From Streptomyces tauricus (GTDB lineage Bacteria; Actinomycetota; Actinomycetes; Streptomycetales; Streptomycetaceae), in NCBI RefSeq assembly GCF_014650955.1, contig NZ_BMVY01000007.1, positions 223,833 through 287,832 on the forward strand: 64,000 nucleotides of DNA. Direction: 5' to 3'. The translations under genes and the position numbers were made by a program. Under the pieces are notes generated by a model, which did not search any database, had not been told where the DNA came from, and saw nothing but the letters and a program-made list of their open reading frames with translations. This document shows positions 17,389 to 25,644 of the stretch, piece by piece (position 1 is the stretch's first letter; every line of letters starts with the position of its first letter).

Positions 17389-19310
17389 CAGTGGTCCTTC
17401 ACGGTGGTGGTGTCAGGGCTGGTGGTGACGTGGCTGGTGCTGGTGTGAGGGCTGTCGTGGTGCGTGGGGGTCCGGTCGGCCGTGGCGCGGGTGCCGGACC
17501 ACGCCGCCCACAGGGAGGCGTAGGGGCCGGCCGCGGCGCACAGCTCGTCATGGGTGCCGTTCTCCACGATCCGGCCGCCGTCCATGACGACGATCCGGTC
17601 CGCGGTGGCCGCCTGGGTGAGACGGTGGGCGACGATGAGCGCCGTGCGGCCCTCGACCGCCCGGTCGGCCGCCTGCTCCAGGAGCCGGGCGCCGGTGCTG
17701 CCCGCCTCGGCCGTGGCCTCGTCCAGTACGGCCACCGGGGGATCGGCGAGCACCAGGCGGGCCAGGGCGAGTTGCTGGACCTGGGCGGAGGTGAGGCGGT
17801 GCCCGCCGTCGCCGACGACCGTGTCCAGGCCGTCGGGCAGCGCCCCGGCCCAGTCGAGGGCGTCCACCGCGGCCAGCGCGGTACGCAGTTCGTCGTCGGT
17901 GGCGCCGGCCCGCGCGAGCCGCAGATCGTCCGCCAGCGGCCCGGCGAAGACATGTGTCTCCTGGGTGACCAGTGCGACGGGCAGGCCCTCGCGGGGCACG
18001 CCGTCGTCGGTCGTCACGTGTACCGAGCCGGACGTCGGACGGTGTACGCCCGCGATCAGCTTGGCCAGGGTGGTCTTGCCTGCGCCGCTCACGCCGACCA
18101 GGGCGACCCGCTCACCGGCCCGCAGCGTGAGGTCCACGCCGTGCAGGACGGGGCGGCCCGGCTCGTAGGCGTGGTCGATGCCGGTCACGGTGACGGTGCC
18201 GTGCGCGGCCGAGGGCCCGGAGGCGGACGGCTCGGAGGCGGTGGGCTCGGCGAGGGACGTCCTGGCGAGGGACGGCTGCGCCGGGGACGGCTGGTCGGCG
18301 ACTCCGACGAGGCGGGCGAGCGCGGCGGTCGCCGACTGCGCGTCGTCGAGGAGGACGAGCGCCTGGTTGACCGGCGTGAACAGGCTGTGGAAGTAGAGCG
18401 CGGCGGCCGTGGCCGTACCGATGGACACCGAGCCGCCGCGCACGAGCAGGAACCCGGTGACGAGGACCGCCGCGAGTCCGGCGTACTCCGCCACGTGCAG
18501 CCGGTTGTAGAAGTTCAGCACCAGCCGTACGCCGCGCAGGGTCAGCTCGACTGCCGCCGACGACCGCCGGGTCACCCGCGCGGTGTGCTCCTCCTCAAGA
18601 CGGAACGCCCGTACGGTGCCCGCGCCCGCGATGGTGTCCAGCAACTGCTGCTGCTGGGACCCGGTGGCGATGCGCTGCTCGGCGTAGAGCGGTACGGCGT
18701 TGCGTACGTACCAGCGGGCGGTGGAGGCCTGGACGGGCACCGCGATGAGGGCCGCGAGGAAGAACCGCCAGTCCAGCGCGGCCATCGCGGCCAGGGTCAG
18801 CACGATGGCCAGCAGGGAGCGGGCCAGTTCGGGCAGGGCCGAGCGCACCGCCTCGCCCACCACCGAGACGTCCCGGGTGACCCGTGCGGTGAGGTCGCCC
18901 GCCCCGGCCTTCTCCACCTGTTCCAGGGGCAGCCGCAGGGCCTTCTCGACGAACCGCTCACGCAGCTGCGCGAGGACGGTCTCGCCGAGCCGGGCCACAA
19001 GTGACAGGCCCAGCACGGTGGTTGCGCCCTGCGCGAGGGCGACCAGCACCAGCAGGACGACCGGCTGGGTGATGCTCCCCGGCGGGCGCTGGTCGGCGAC
19101 CAGGTCCACGATGCGGCCGAGCAGCGGCTGGACCAGCAGGCCGACGGCGGTGGCCACGACCATCATGGCGAACCCGGCGAGGGCCAGGCGCCGGTGCGGG
19201 CGTACCAGCTCGCGTACGGCGGCACGGGTACGGGCCTGAGTCGCGGTGGGCAGCAACTCGCGGTGCACGGTGGTGGCGGTGTCACGCGTCTCGTCGGCAG
19301 TCGCACTCAT
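17388..19310 (-). CDS. ABC exporter half-transporter with consensus Walker motifs
   Basis: 640 residues: six-helix membrane domain (about 40-325), an Ala/Ser/Pro-rich linker and an ATPase domain (about 365-605). Walker A is GVSGAGKTT, Walker B VAVLDEAT with the catalytic Glu, and the H-loop is IVAHRL. The signature is LTSAQ instead of LSGGQ. The neighbour encoded upstream has the mirror pattern, so the two form a heterodimer with one working ATP site (inference from known asymmetric exporters). The likely job is release of the siderophore from the cell; IrtAB/YbtPQ-type exporter-fold proteins can also import. ATGA overlaps link it to both neighbours. Confidence 0.92.
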   Translation of the reverse strand: MSATADETRDTATTVHRELLPTATQARTRAAVRELVRPHRRLALAGFAMMVVATAVGLLVQPLLGRIVDLVADQRPPGSITQPVVLLVLVALAQGATTVLGLSLVARLGETVLAQLRERFVEKALRLPLEQVEKAGAGDLTARVTRDVSVVGEAVRSALPELARSLLAIVLTLAAMAALDWRFFLAALIAVPVQASTARWYVRNAVPLYAEQRIATGSQQQQLLDTIAGAGTVRAFRLEEEHTARVTRRSSAAVELTLRGVRLVLNFYNRLHVAEYAGLAAVLVTGFLLVRGGSVSIGTATAAALYFHSLFTPVNQALVLLDDAQSATAALARLVGVADQPSPAQPSLARTSLAEPTASEPSASGPSAAHGTVTVTGIDHAYEPGRPVLHGVDLTLRAGERVALVGVSGAGKTTLAKLIAGVHRPTSGSVHVTTDDGVPREGLPVALVTQETHVFAGPLADDLRLARAGATDDELRTALAAVDALDWAGALPDGLDTVVGDGGHRLTSAQVQQLALARLVLADPPVAVLDEATAEAGSTGARLLEQAADRAVEGRTALIVAHRLTQAATADRIVVMDGGRIVENGTHDELCAAAGPYASLWAAWSGTRATADRTPTHHDSPHTSTSHVTTSPDTTTVKDH

Positions 19311-21001
19311 GCCAGAACCGCCGCTCGGTAGGTCTCATGACGGGCAATCAGGTCGGCGTGCGGCGCCGTGTCGGTGACCCGGCCGCCGTCGAGCAGCACC
19401 ACCCGGTCGGTCACGGCGAGCAGCGCGGGGCTGGTGGTCACCAGCACCGTGGTGCGGCCCTTGCGGACCTCGCGCAGACCGGTCGCGATCCCCGCCTCCG
19501 TCACCGCGTCGACCGCCGTGGTCGGATCGTGAACCACGAGGACGGCGCGGTCGGCGGCCAACGCGCGGGCGAGCGCGACCCGTTGGCGCTGTCCGCCGGA
19601 GAGGGAACGGCCGCGCTCACTGACCGCGGTGTCCTCGCCCTCGGGCAGGGTCTGCGCGACCTGGGCCACTCCGGCCGCCGTCATGGCGGGCTCGGGGTCG
19701 ACGTGTTCGGGGGCGGCGGCCGTCACGTTGTCACGGACGGTGCCTTCGAAGAGGTCCGCGTCGTGCTCGGCGACCAGCAGGGCCGTACGCATCTCTGCCG
19801 GGTCCAGGTCCCGCAGGGACACCCCGTCCAGTTCCACCGTGCCCGTGTCGGGGTCGGTTCGCCGGGCCAGGCAGCGCAGCAGATCGGTGGCGTGGGCGGG
19901 GTCGGTCGCGACCACGCCGAGCAGTTCGCCGGGCGCGATGTCCAGGTCCACCTCGCGCAGTCCGCCGTGGCTGACACCGGTCAGCCGCAGCCCGCCGCGC
20001 ACCTCCGTGGGCAGGCTCAGTTCGCCGGCGGTGACGGCGTGCGGGGTGGCCAGGACCTCCGCGACGCGGCCGGCCGAGGCGCGGCCCTGGGCGAGTTCGG
20101 CGTTCACCCAGGCGAGTACTTCGAGGGGGCCGACCAGGAACAGCGCGAGCCCGACGGCCGACACCAACTGGCCGAGACTGATGCTGCCTTCGGCGGCCAG
20201 CCGGCCGCCGACCAGGGCGACCAGGGCGATCAGGCAGCCGGTCAGGGAGAGCACCATGCCGCTCTGGAAGGCCTGCGCGCGGGCCGCCTTCAGCGTGGCC
20301 GCCAGGGAGTCGCGGCTGGTGGTGCGGTAGCGGTCGATCGCCGCCGACTCGCCGCCGATGCCCTTGAGGATCCTGAGGCCGGCCACCAGGTCGGCGGCGA
20401 CGGCGGAGGCGTGGGCGGCGCGCTCCTGCTCGGCCTCGCTGCGGGTCTCCAGGGGCTTGCTCAGCAGATGCCCGAGCCAGAGCAGCACGGGTGTGCCGAG
20501 CAGGACGACCAGGCCGAGCAGGACCGAGGTGCGCAGCAGTACGAAGGCGCAGGTGAGGATGCCGGCCAGGGACGCGATCCCGTACATCACGGCCGTGTTG
20601 ACGCCGCCGACGCGCTTGGCGTCCTCAGTCGCGGTGTTGGCGAGCGCGCCGGGCAGCCGGCCGTCCTCGGCGCCACCGCCGGGATGCAGTACCCGTCGTA
20701 CGAGGGCGATGCGCAGGGAGTGTTCGGAGCGGACCGCGGACCGGTCGCCGGCCCAGGCGCCGAAACGGAAGGACAGGGCGAGCCCGACATAGACCACGGC
20801 GAGGACACCGAGCCACAGGAGGAGGGCGCCGGTGTCGGAGCCGGTGACGGCCCGGTCGATCACTACGCCGATCAGGACCGGAACCAGGGCTTCCCCGACT
20901 TGGTGTCCGGAGGCGAGCAGCGCGCCGAGACCGACGTCCCGGCGTTGCTCCCTGACCGACTCCCGCAGGACGTCACGCCCTGACGGATATGTAGGACTCA
21001 C
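19307..21001 (-). CDS. ABC exporter half-transporter with degenerate Walker motifs
   Basis: 564 residues: six-helix membrane domain followed by an ATPase domain with an intact signature LSGGQRQRVALARAL. The P-loop is GVVATDPAHATDLL (Lys missing), Walker B is LVVHDPTTAVD (first Asp replaced by His), and the H-loop His is replaced (LVTTSPALL). This is the non-consensus partner of the exporter encoded downstream. GTG at 21001 is preferred because GGAGG lies 8 nt upstream; TTG at 21007 is only 2 nt from that site. It is the first gene of the exporter-receptor operon, 33 bp from an iron box. Confidence 0.9.
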   Translation of the reverse strand: MSPTYPSGRDVLRESVREQRRDVGLGALLASGHQVGEALVPVLIGVVIDRAVTGSDTGALLLWLGVLAVVYVGLALSFRFGAWAGDRSAVRSEHSLRIALVRRVLHPGGGAEDGRLPGALANTATEDAKRVGGVNTAVMYGIASLAGILTCAFVLLRTSVLLGLVVLLGTPVLLWLGHLLSKPLETRSEAEQERAAHASAVAADLVAGLRILKGIGGESAAIDRYRTTSRDSLAATLKAARAQAFQSGMVLSLTGCLIALVALVGGRLAAEGSISLGQLVSAVGLALFLVGPLEVLAWVNAELAQGRASAGRVAEVLATPHAVTAGELSLPTEVRGGLRLTGVSHGGLREVDLDIAPGELLGVVATDPAHATDLLRCLARRTDPDTGTVELDGVSLRDLDPAEMRTALLVAEHDADLFEGTVRDNVTAAAPEHVDPEPAMTAAGVAQVAQTLPEGEDTAVSERGRSLSGGQRQRVALARALAADRAVLVVHDPTTAVDAVTEAGIATGLREVRKGRTTVLVTTSPALLAVTDRVVLLDGGRVTDTAPHADLIARHETYRAAVLA

Positions 21002-21033
21002 CCGCAACCCCTCCGGGATCGGACGAAGAAAAC

Positions 21034-21052
21034 TTAGGTGAGGCTACTCTAA
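21034..21052 (-). promoter_or_regulatory. Iron box (IdeR/DmdR1 site) of the exporter operon
   Basis: TTAGGTGAGGCTACTCTAA matches the actinobacterial iron-box consensus TTAGGTTAGGCTAACCTAA at 16 of 19 positions. It lies just upstream of the minus-strand exporter start, where an iron-loaded repressor would block transcription. Confidence 0.85.
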
Positions 21053-21132
21053 GTTGCTGGCCATGGCATTGCCCAGGGCGGGCATGTGTGCGGGAGCCCC
21101 ACGCGGACGCGGTGGTAGGGGTGTCCGACACG

Positions 21133-21199
21133 GGTGCGGCGGTACGGATCCGTCCGCGCGGGTGTGGCGGTACTGGTCCGTCCGCGCGGGTGTGGCGTG
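21133..21199. repeat. 28-bp tandem repeat, 2.4 copies
   Basis: Two near-identical units beginning GGTG(C/T)GGCGGTAC and ending CCGTCCGCGCG are followed by a partial third (GGTGTGGCG). The array fills most of the space between the monooxygenase stop and the exporter iron box. GCGGGTGT (21187) and ACACCCGC could pair as a weak hairpin. Confidence 0.75.
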
Positions 21200-21226
21200 G
21201 TGTCACACCCGCACGGGGCGGGCCCC

Positions 21227-22570
21227 TCAGCCCGCAGAAACCGCCAAGTCGCTCGCGCGGTGGGCGATCAGGGACTCCAGGATCTCGCCGGACCGTACCG
21301 CCGTGGTGGACAGCAGGGTCGAGGTGAGGCCGTGCGTGTGCTCGGTCGCGCCCTGCAGATAGATGCCCGCCGTGACGTCGGGGGTCAGCTCGACACGGTG
21401 GTCGCGCCCGACGCGTACGGCGTCCTTGTCGTCCCGCAGGCAGAGTTTCGCGGTTCTGCCCAGCAGGGTGTCGAGGTCTCTGGGGCGGTAGCCGGTGGCA
21501 TGGACCAGCAGGTCCGCCGAGATCACCTCCCGTTCCCCGGTGGGGAGATACTCGACGGTGACCTCCAGGTGGTCGTCGAAGCCGCGGACGTCCCGGATGC
21601 GGGACACGTTGCGCAGTTGCAGCCGCTCACGGCCCTGGACCTTCTCGCGGTACATCGTCGCGTACAGCGACTCGATGAGATCCATGTCGACCACCGAGTA
21701 GTTGGTGCTGCGGTGGTAGTCGACCAGGGACTGTTTGACCTCCGGCGTGGACCGGAAGTAGACGTCCACGGCCTCCGGGTCGAAGATCCGGTTGGCGAAG
21801 GGACTGTCGTCGGCGGGTGTGTACCCGTACTTCGCGAAGATCGCGCAGATCTCCGCCTCGGGGAAGGACCGGTGCAGGTAGTCGAGCGCCTCGGCGCCGC
21901 TCTGGCCCGCGCCGAGCACCAGGACACGGCCCACCGCGTCGCCGCCACCGGAGGCGTTCAGCTCGCGGACGCGCGGCACCAGTTCACTGTTGTGCCAGAT
22001 GCGGTCCGACAGGGCGGTCTCCGGGGGCAGATGGGGCTCCAGGCCGACGGCCACCGAGATGTTCCGGGCCCGCCGGGTGACGGTCCGGCCCGGTTCGCCG
22101 GGTACGCGGCTGACGACGTCCAACCAGCGGACCTCGCCGTCGGGGCCCGTCACCGGATCGACGGACACGACCTCGTCCGAGTAGTCGACGAGGTGCGCCA
22201 CCCGGGCGGCGGCCCACTCGAAGTACTCGTGGAACTCGATCCGCAGGGGGAACAGCGTCTTGGCGTTGAGGAAGTCCACCATCCTGCCCCGCTCCCGCAG
22301 GAAACACAGGAAGCTGAAGTCGCTGGTCGGGTTGCGCATGGTGACCAGGTCCTTGAGAAAGGACACCTGCATCGTGGCGTCTTCGATGAGCATGCCCCGG
22401 TGCCAGCCGAACGACGGCTGACGCTCCAGGAATCCCGCGCGGATCCGGTTCTCCGGAGCGGCTTGGGCGTTGTGTTCCTCAACCGCAATGGCCAGTGCGA
22501 GATTTGACGGCCCAAACCCTATACCGAGCACGTCAAGGACGGCGTCCGGTTCGTCGTGCAGTGCGTTCAC
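21227..22570 (-). CDS. L-ornithine N5-monooxygenase
   Basis: A 447-residue flavin-dependent N-hydroxylating monooxygenase (CchB/SidA/PvdA family). It makes N5-hydroxy-L-ornithine from ornithine, O2 and NADPH, the first step to every hydroxamate group in this locus. Motifs: FAD site GIGFGPSNLALAIA (about 16-29), substrate-side DATMQVSFLKDLVTMRNPTS, NADPH site VLVLGAGQSGAEALDYL, and ATGY (LLVHATGYRPRDLD). The GTG start at 22570 faces the formyltransferase start, with an iron box between them. Ornithine rather than lysine is favoured because module 3 of the NRPS carries the hydroxyornithine code. Confidence 0.94.
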   Translation of the reverse strand: MNALHDEPDAVLDVLGIGFGPSNLALAIAVEEHNAQAAPENRIRAGFLERQPSFGWHRGMLIEDATMQVSFLKDLVTMRNPTSDFSFLCFLRERGRMVDFLNAKTLFPLRIEFHEYFEWAAARVAHLVDYSDEVVSVDPVTGPDGEVRWLDVVSRVPGEPGRTVTRRARNISVAVGLEPHLPPETALSDRIWHNSELVPRVRELNASGGGDAVGRVLVLGAGQSGAEALDYLHRSFPEAEICAIFAKYGYTPADDSPFANRIFDPEAVDVYFRSTPEVKQSLVDYHRSTNYSVVDMDLIESLYATMYREKVQGRERLQLRNVSRIRDVRGFDDHLEVTVEYLPTGEREVISADLLVHATGYRPRDLDTLLGRTAKLCLRDDKDAVRVGRDHRVELTPDVTAGIYLQGATEHTHGLTSTLLSTTAVRSGEILESLIAHRASDLAVSAG

Positions 22571-22608
22571 CGCAACTTTTCCTTCCCCTAGGCGCCACTG
22601 ATGTTAAA

Positions 22609-22627
22609 TAAGGTTAGCCTTACCTTG
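22609..22627. promoter_or_regulatory. Iron box between monooxygenase and formyltransferase
   Basis: TAAGGTTAGCCTTACCTTG is a 19-bp imperfect palindrome (7 of 9 half-site positions complementary) close to TTAGGTTAGGCTAACCTAA. It sits in the 86-bp divergent gap and can serve both promoters. Confidence 0.85.
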
Positions 22628-22656
22628 CAATGGTGTGTCCTAAGAGAGGATCGACT

Positions 22657-23604
22657 ATGCGGGTCGTCATGTTCGGCTACCAGACCTGGGGGCATCGCAC
22701 CCTCCAGGCTCTGTTGGACTCCGACCACGAGGTGGTCATGGCCGTGACCCACCCCAAGAGCGACCACGTGTACGAGAAGATCTGGGACGACTCGGTGGCC
22801 GACCTGGCCGAGAAGCACGGCGTACCGGTGCTGCTGCGCAACCGGCCCGACGACCCCGAGCTCATCGCCGCACTCAAGGACGCGGAACCGGACCTGATCG
22901 TCGCCAACAACTGGCGCACCGTGCTGCCCCAGGAGGTCTTCGACCTGCCGCCCCACGGCACGCTCAACATCCACGACTCGCTGCTCCCGGCCTACGCGGG
23001 CTTCTCCCCGCTGATCTGGGCCCTCATCAACGGCGAGCGGGAGGTCGGTGTCACCGCGCACCGGATGAACGAGGAACTCGACGCCGGTGACGTCCTGTTG
23101 CAGCGGGCCGTACCGGTCGGCGCGGCCGACACCGTCGCCGACCTGTTCCACCGCACGGTCGATCTGATCGGCCCGGTCGTGAACGAGTCGCTCGACCTGA
23201 TCGCCTCGGGCCGCGCCCAGTGGATACCGCAGGACCGCAGCCGGGCCAGCTTCTTCCACAAGCGGTCCCTGGAGGACAGCCGTATCGACTGGACCTGGCC
23301 GGCGGAGGACATCGAGCGGCTGGTACGGGCCCAGTGCGACCCGTACCCGAACGCCTTCACCCACCACCGCGGGCAGCGCATCCGGATCGTCGAGTCCGCG
23401 GTGTCGGAGGGCCGTTACGGCGGCACTCCGGGGCGCGTCTTCATCCGCGAGGGTGACGGCGTGGTCATCGTTGCCGGAACGGAGGCGAGGAACGGGCGGC
23501 TGCGCGGGCTGGTCGTCAAGCGGGTCCGCACGGAGGACGGGGCGGAGCACGCGGCGACGGACTACTTCCGCACGATGGGCGGCTATCTCACGGGTCGCCC
23601 GTGA
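22657..23604 (+). CDS. N5-hydroxyornithine formyltransferase
   Basis: A 315-residue methionyl-tRNA formyltransferase-like enzyme (CchA family) that transfers a formyl group from N10-formyl-tetrahydrofolate to N5-hydroxyornithine. The catalytic triad region is [16 protein letters not shown] (Asn104, His106) with Asp142 in LDAGDV; the C-terminal OB-like domain begins near residue 200. ATG 22657 has AGAGAGGA upstream, better than ATG 22630, which overlaps the end of the iron box region. The stop overlaps the next gene by GTGA. With the divergent monooxygenase it supplies formyl-hydroxyornithine to the NRPS. Confidence 0.93.
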   Translation: MRVVMFGYQTWGHRTLQALLDSDHEVVMAVTHPKSDHVYEKIWDDSVADLAEKHGVPVLLRNRPDDPELIAALKDAEPDLIVANNWRTVLPQEVFDLPPHGTLNIHDSLLPAYAGFSPLIWALINGEREVGVTAHRMNEELDAGDVLLQRAVPVGAADTVADLFHRTVDLIGPVVNESLDLIASGRAQWIPQDRSRASFFHKRSLEDSRIDWTWPAEDIERLVRAQCDPYPNAFTHHRGQRIRIVESAVSEGRYGGTPGRVFIREGDGVVIVAGTEARNGRLRGLVVKRVRTEDGAEHAATDYFRTMGGYLTGRP

Positions 23605-24563
23605 GCGGCACGGCGGTGAGCGGCGCGGTCGTGGCCGACACGGCTTCGGCGGACACGGCTTTGACGGGCGCGGTGGCCGACGGCACCGTACCCGTCGGCC
23701 TCGCCGAGCGGCTCGTGGCGCTGGAGCCCTTGCGCGGGCACACGGTCGTCGTCAAGTACGGCGGCCACGCGATGACCGACGACACGCTCCGGCGGGCCTT
23801 CGCGCAGGACGTCCTCACCCTGTACGGGGCCGGTGTCCGGCCGGTCGTCGTGCACGGCGGGGGCCCGCAGATCGCCGCCCACCTGGACCGGCTCGGGCTC
23901 AAGTCCGACTTCCTCGACGGGCTCCGGGTCACCACCCCCGAGACCATGGAGGTCGTACGGATGGTGCTGTCCGGCAAGGTCCAGAAGGACCTGGTCGGAC
24001 TGCTGAACGAGCACGGGCCGCACGCGGTGGGTCTCAGCGGCGAGGACGGGCACACCCTCACCGCCGTCAAGCGGTACGCCCAAGTCGGCGGTGAGAGCGT
24101 CGACATCGGACTGGTCGGGGATGTGGCACGGGTCAACACCACTGTCGTACGGCTTCTGTTGGACGGTGGCCACATCCCGGTCGTCTCCTCCGTCGGACGG
24201 GGCGAGGACGGGCAGGTCTACAACGTCAATGCGGACACGGCCGCGGGGGCGTTGGCCGCCGCGCTCGGGACGCGGGTATTCGTTGTCCTCACCGATGTGC
24301 CGGGGCTGTACGCCGACTGGCCCCGCTCCGACCGGGTCGTCGACCGGATCGGGGCGGGGGAGTTGGAGCGGGTGCTGCCCGGGCTGAACGGGGGGATGGG
24401 GCCGAAGATGGAGGCCTGTCTGCGGGCCGTGCGGGGTGGGGTGGGCGTTGCCCGGGTTCTTGACGGGCGGGCGCCGCATGCGCTTCTTGACGGGCTGGTC
24501 GGTGGGGGCGGGGTCGGGGTCGGGACGAGTGTCCTGCCGGACGGGGGCTGCCGGGGGGTGTAG
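23601..24563 (+). CDS. argB: Acetylglutamate kinase (ornithine supply for the siderophore)
   Basis: 320 residues of the amino-acid kinase fold: KYGGHAM (phosphate-binding Lys, about 52), [36 protein letters not shown] and [14 protein letters not shown] with the second Lys. It phosphorylates N-acetylglutamate, the committed step towards ornithine. No other arg genes are near, and the start overlaps the formyltransferase stop (GTGA), so it is an iron-regulated paralog dedicated to precursor supply (inference). The first 30 residues ([16 protein letters not shown]...) match nothing I know; an internal start could also be used. Confidence 0.9.
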   Translation: MSGTAVSGAVVADTASADTALTGAVADGTVPVGLAERLVALEPLRGHTVVVKYGGHAMTDDTLRRAFAQDVLTLYGAGVRPVVVHGGGPQIAAHLDRLGLKSDFLDGLRVTTPETMEVVRMVLSGKVQKDLVGLLNEHGPHAVGLSGEDGHTLTAVKRYAQVGGESVDIGLVGDVARVNTTVVRLLLDGGHIPVVSSVGRGEDGQVYNVNADTAAGALAAALGTRVFVVLTDVPGLYADWPRSDRVVDRIGAGELERVLPGLNGGMGPKMEACLRAVRGGVGVARVLDGRAPHALLDGLVGGGGVGVGTSVLPDGGCRGV

Positions 24564-24570
24564 GTCGGTT

Positions 24571-24733
24571 GCGGTTCCCCGCGCCCCCTGGAGGCAAACG
24601 GATTGCGCAGTTCCCCGCGCCCCTAAAGGCGAAAGGATTGCGCCGTTCCCCGCGCCCCTAACGGCAAAAGAGAGCGCCGTTCCCCGCGCCCCCAAAGACC
24701 AAAAGATTGCGCCGTTCCCCGCGCCCCTTGCGG
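24571..24733. repeat. Five tandem copies of a Streptomyces-type GC-rich repeat
   Basis: Units beginning near 24571, 24605, 24640, 24674 and 24709 share the core GTTCCCCGCGCCCC and are spaced 34-35 bp, with A-rich spacers (AAAGGATT, AAAAGATT). The reverse complement GGGGCGCGGGGAAC is a sequence I know as widely dispersed between Streptomyces genes. The last copy runs into the terminator at 24724. Confidence 0.85.
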
Positions 24734-24768
24734 GGGTGGCGCCCTTCGGGGCGCCTCCCCCCAAGGGG
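24724..24768. terminator. Bidirectional terminator between argB and the importer ATPase
   Basis: A long imperfect inverted repeat, CCCCTTG.GGGGG.GGCGCCC then TTCG loop then GGGCGCC.CCCCC.AAGGGG, lies between the convergent genes ending at 24563 and 24774. A T/C-rich stretch follows on the plus strand. Confidence 0.85.
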
Positions 24769-24773
24769 TTTCC

Positions 24774-25640
24774 TCAGTCTGCTGCTGGGACTGCCGGTTC
24801 CAAGGGGGTGCTGTGGTGGCGGCCCATGGGGATGACCAAGGGAGTGTTGCTTACCGGGTCCAGGGTGATGCGGCAGGTCAGGTCGAAGACGTCTTCCACC
24901 GTTTCCGCGGTGATGACCTCCGCCGGGGTTCCCTCCGCGACGATCTTTCCGGACTTCATGGCGACGACGTGATCGGCGTAGCGGCACGCCTGGTTGAGGT
25001 CGTGGAGCACCATCACCACCGTGCGGTTCTCCCGGCGGTTGAGGTCGGTGACCAGGTCCAGGACGTCGATCTGATGTGCCAGGTCGAGGTACGTCGTCGG
25101 CTCGTCGAGGAGCAGGACCGGCGTGCCCTGGGCGACCGCCATGGCGATCCAGGCGCGCTGCCGCTGGCCGCCGGAGAGTTCGTCGACGGGCCGGTCGGCG
25201 AGGTCCGTCATGTTCGTGGCGGCCAGCGCCTGGTGCACGGCCTGCTCGTCCGCCTTCGACCACTGCCGCCACCAGGTCTGGTGCGGTGAGCGCCCCCGGT
25301 TGACCAGGTCGATGACGGTCAGCCCTTCTGGGGCGACGGGGCTCTGCGGCAGGATGCCGAGCCGCTGGGCCAGTTCCCTGCTCGGGATGGAGTGCAGTGC
25401 CCGGCCGTCGAGGTGTACGGCACCCTCCTTGGGGGCCAGCAGCCGGGCGAGCGCCCGCAACAGGGTTGACTTGCCGCACGCGTTGGCGCCGACGATGGCC
25501 GTGATCCGGCCGGGCGGCACGGCGAGGTCGAGACCGTCGACCACCAGCCGGTTGTCGTACGCCAGTCGCAGACCGCTCGCCCGCAGGTCGGGATCGGGAT
25601 CGGGATCGGGGTCGGGGGTCGACAAGGGTTCAGCCGACAT
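24774..25640 (-). CDS. Iron-siderophore ABC transporter ATP-binding protein
   Basis: A 288-residue FecE/FepC-type ATPase energising uptake of the ferric siderophore. Walker A is GANACGKSTLLRAL (Ala at a usual Gly position), the signature ELSGGQRQRAWIAMAVAQ, Walker B VLLLDEPTTYLDLAHQ and the H-loop VLHDLNQ. Start MSAEPLS at 25640 has AGGAGG upstream. An acidic N-terminal (DP)n stretch (DPDPDPDPDPDL) precedes the domain. It is the third gene of the leftward permease-permease-ATPase operon under the iron box at 27806. Confidence 0.95.
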   Translation of the reverse strand: MSAEPLSTPDPDPDPDPDLRASGLRLAYDNRLVVDGLDLAVPPGRITAIVGANACGKSTLLRALARLLAPKEGAVHLDGRALHSIPSRELAQRLGILPQSPVAPEGLTVIDLVNRGRSPHQTWWRQWSKADEQAVHQALAATNMTDLADRPVDELSGGQRQRAWIAMAVAQGTPVLLLDEPTTYLDLAHQIDVLDLVTDLNRRENRTVVMVLHDLNQACRYADHVVAMKSGKIVAEGTPAEVITAETVEDVFDLTCRITLDPVSNTPLVIPMGRHHSTPLEPAVPAAD

Positions 25641-25644
25641 GGGA

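Noticed and set aside
23601..24563. argB as the start of an arginine biosynthesis cluster
   Set aside because: No argC, argJ, argD or argR neighbours; the gene is overlapped by the formyltransferase and lies under an iron box.
24571..24733. Five evenly spaced repeats resembling a CRISPR array
   Set aside because: The units are imperfect, the spacers are short and similar to each other, there are no cas genes, and the core also occurs dispersed elsewhere in the window.
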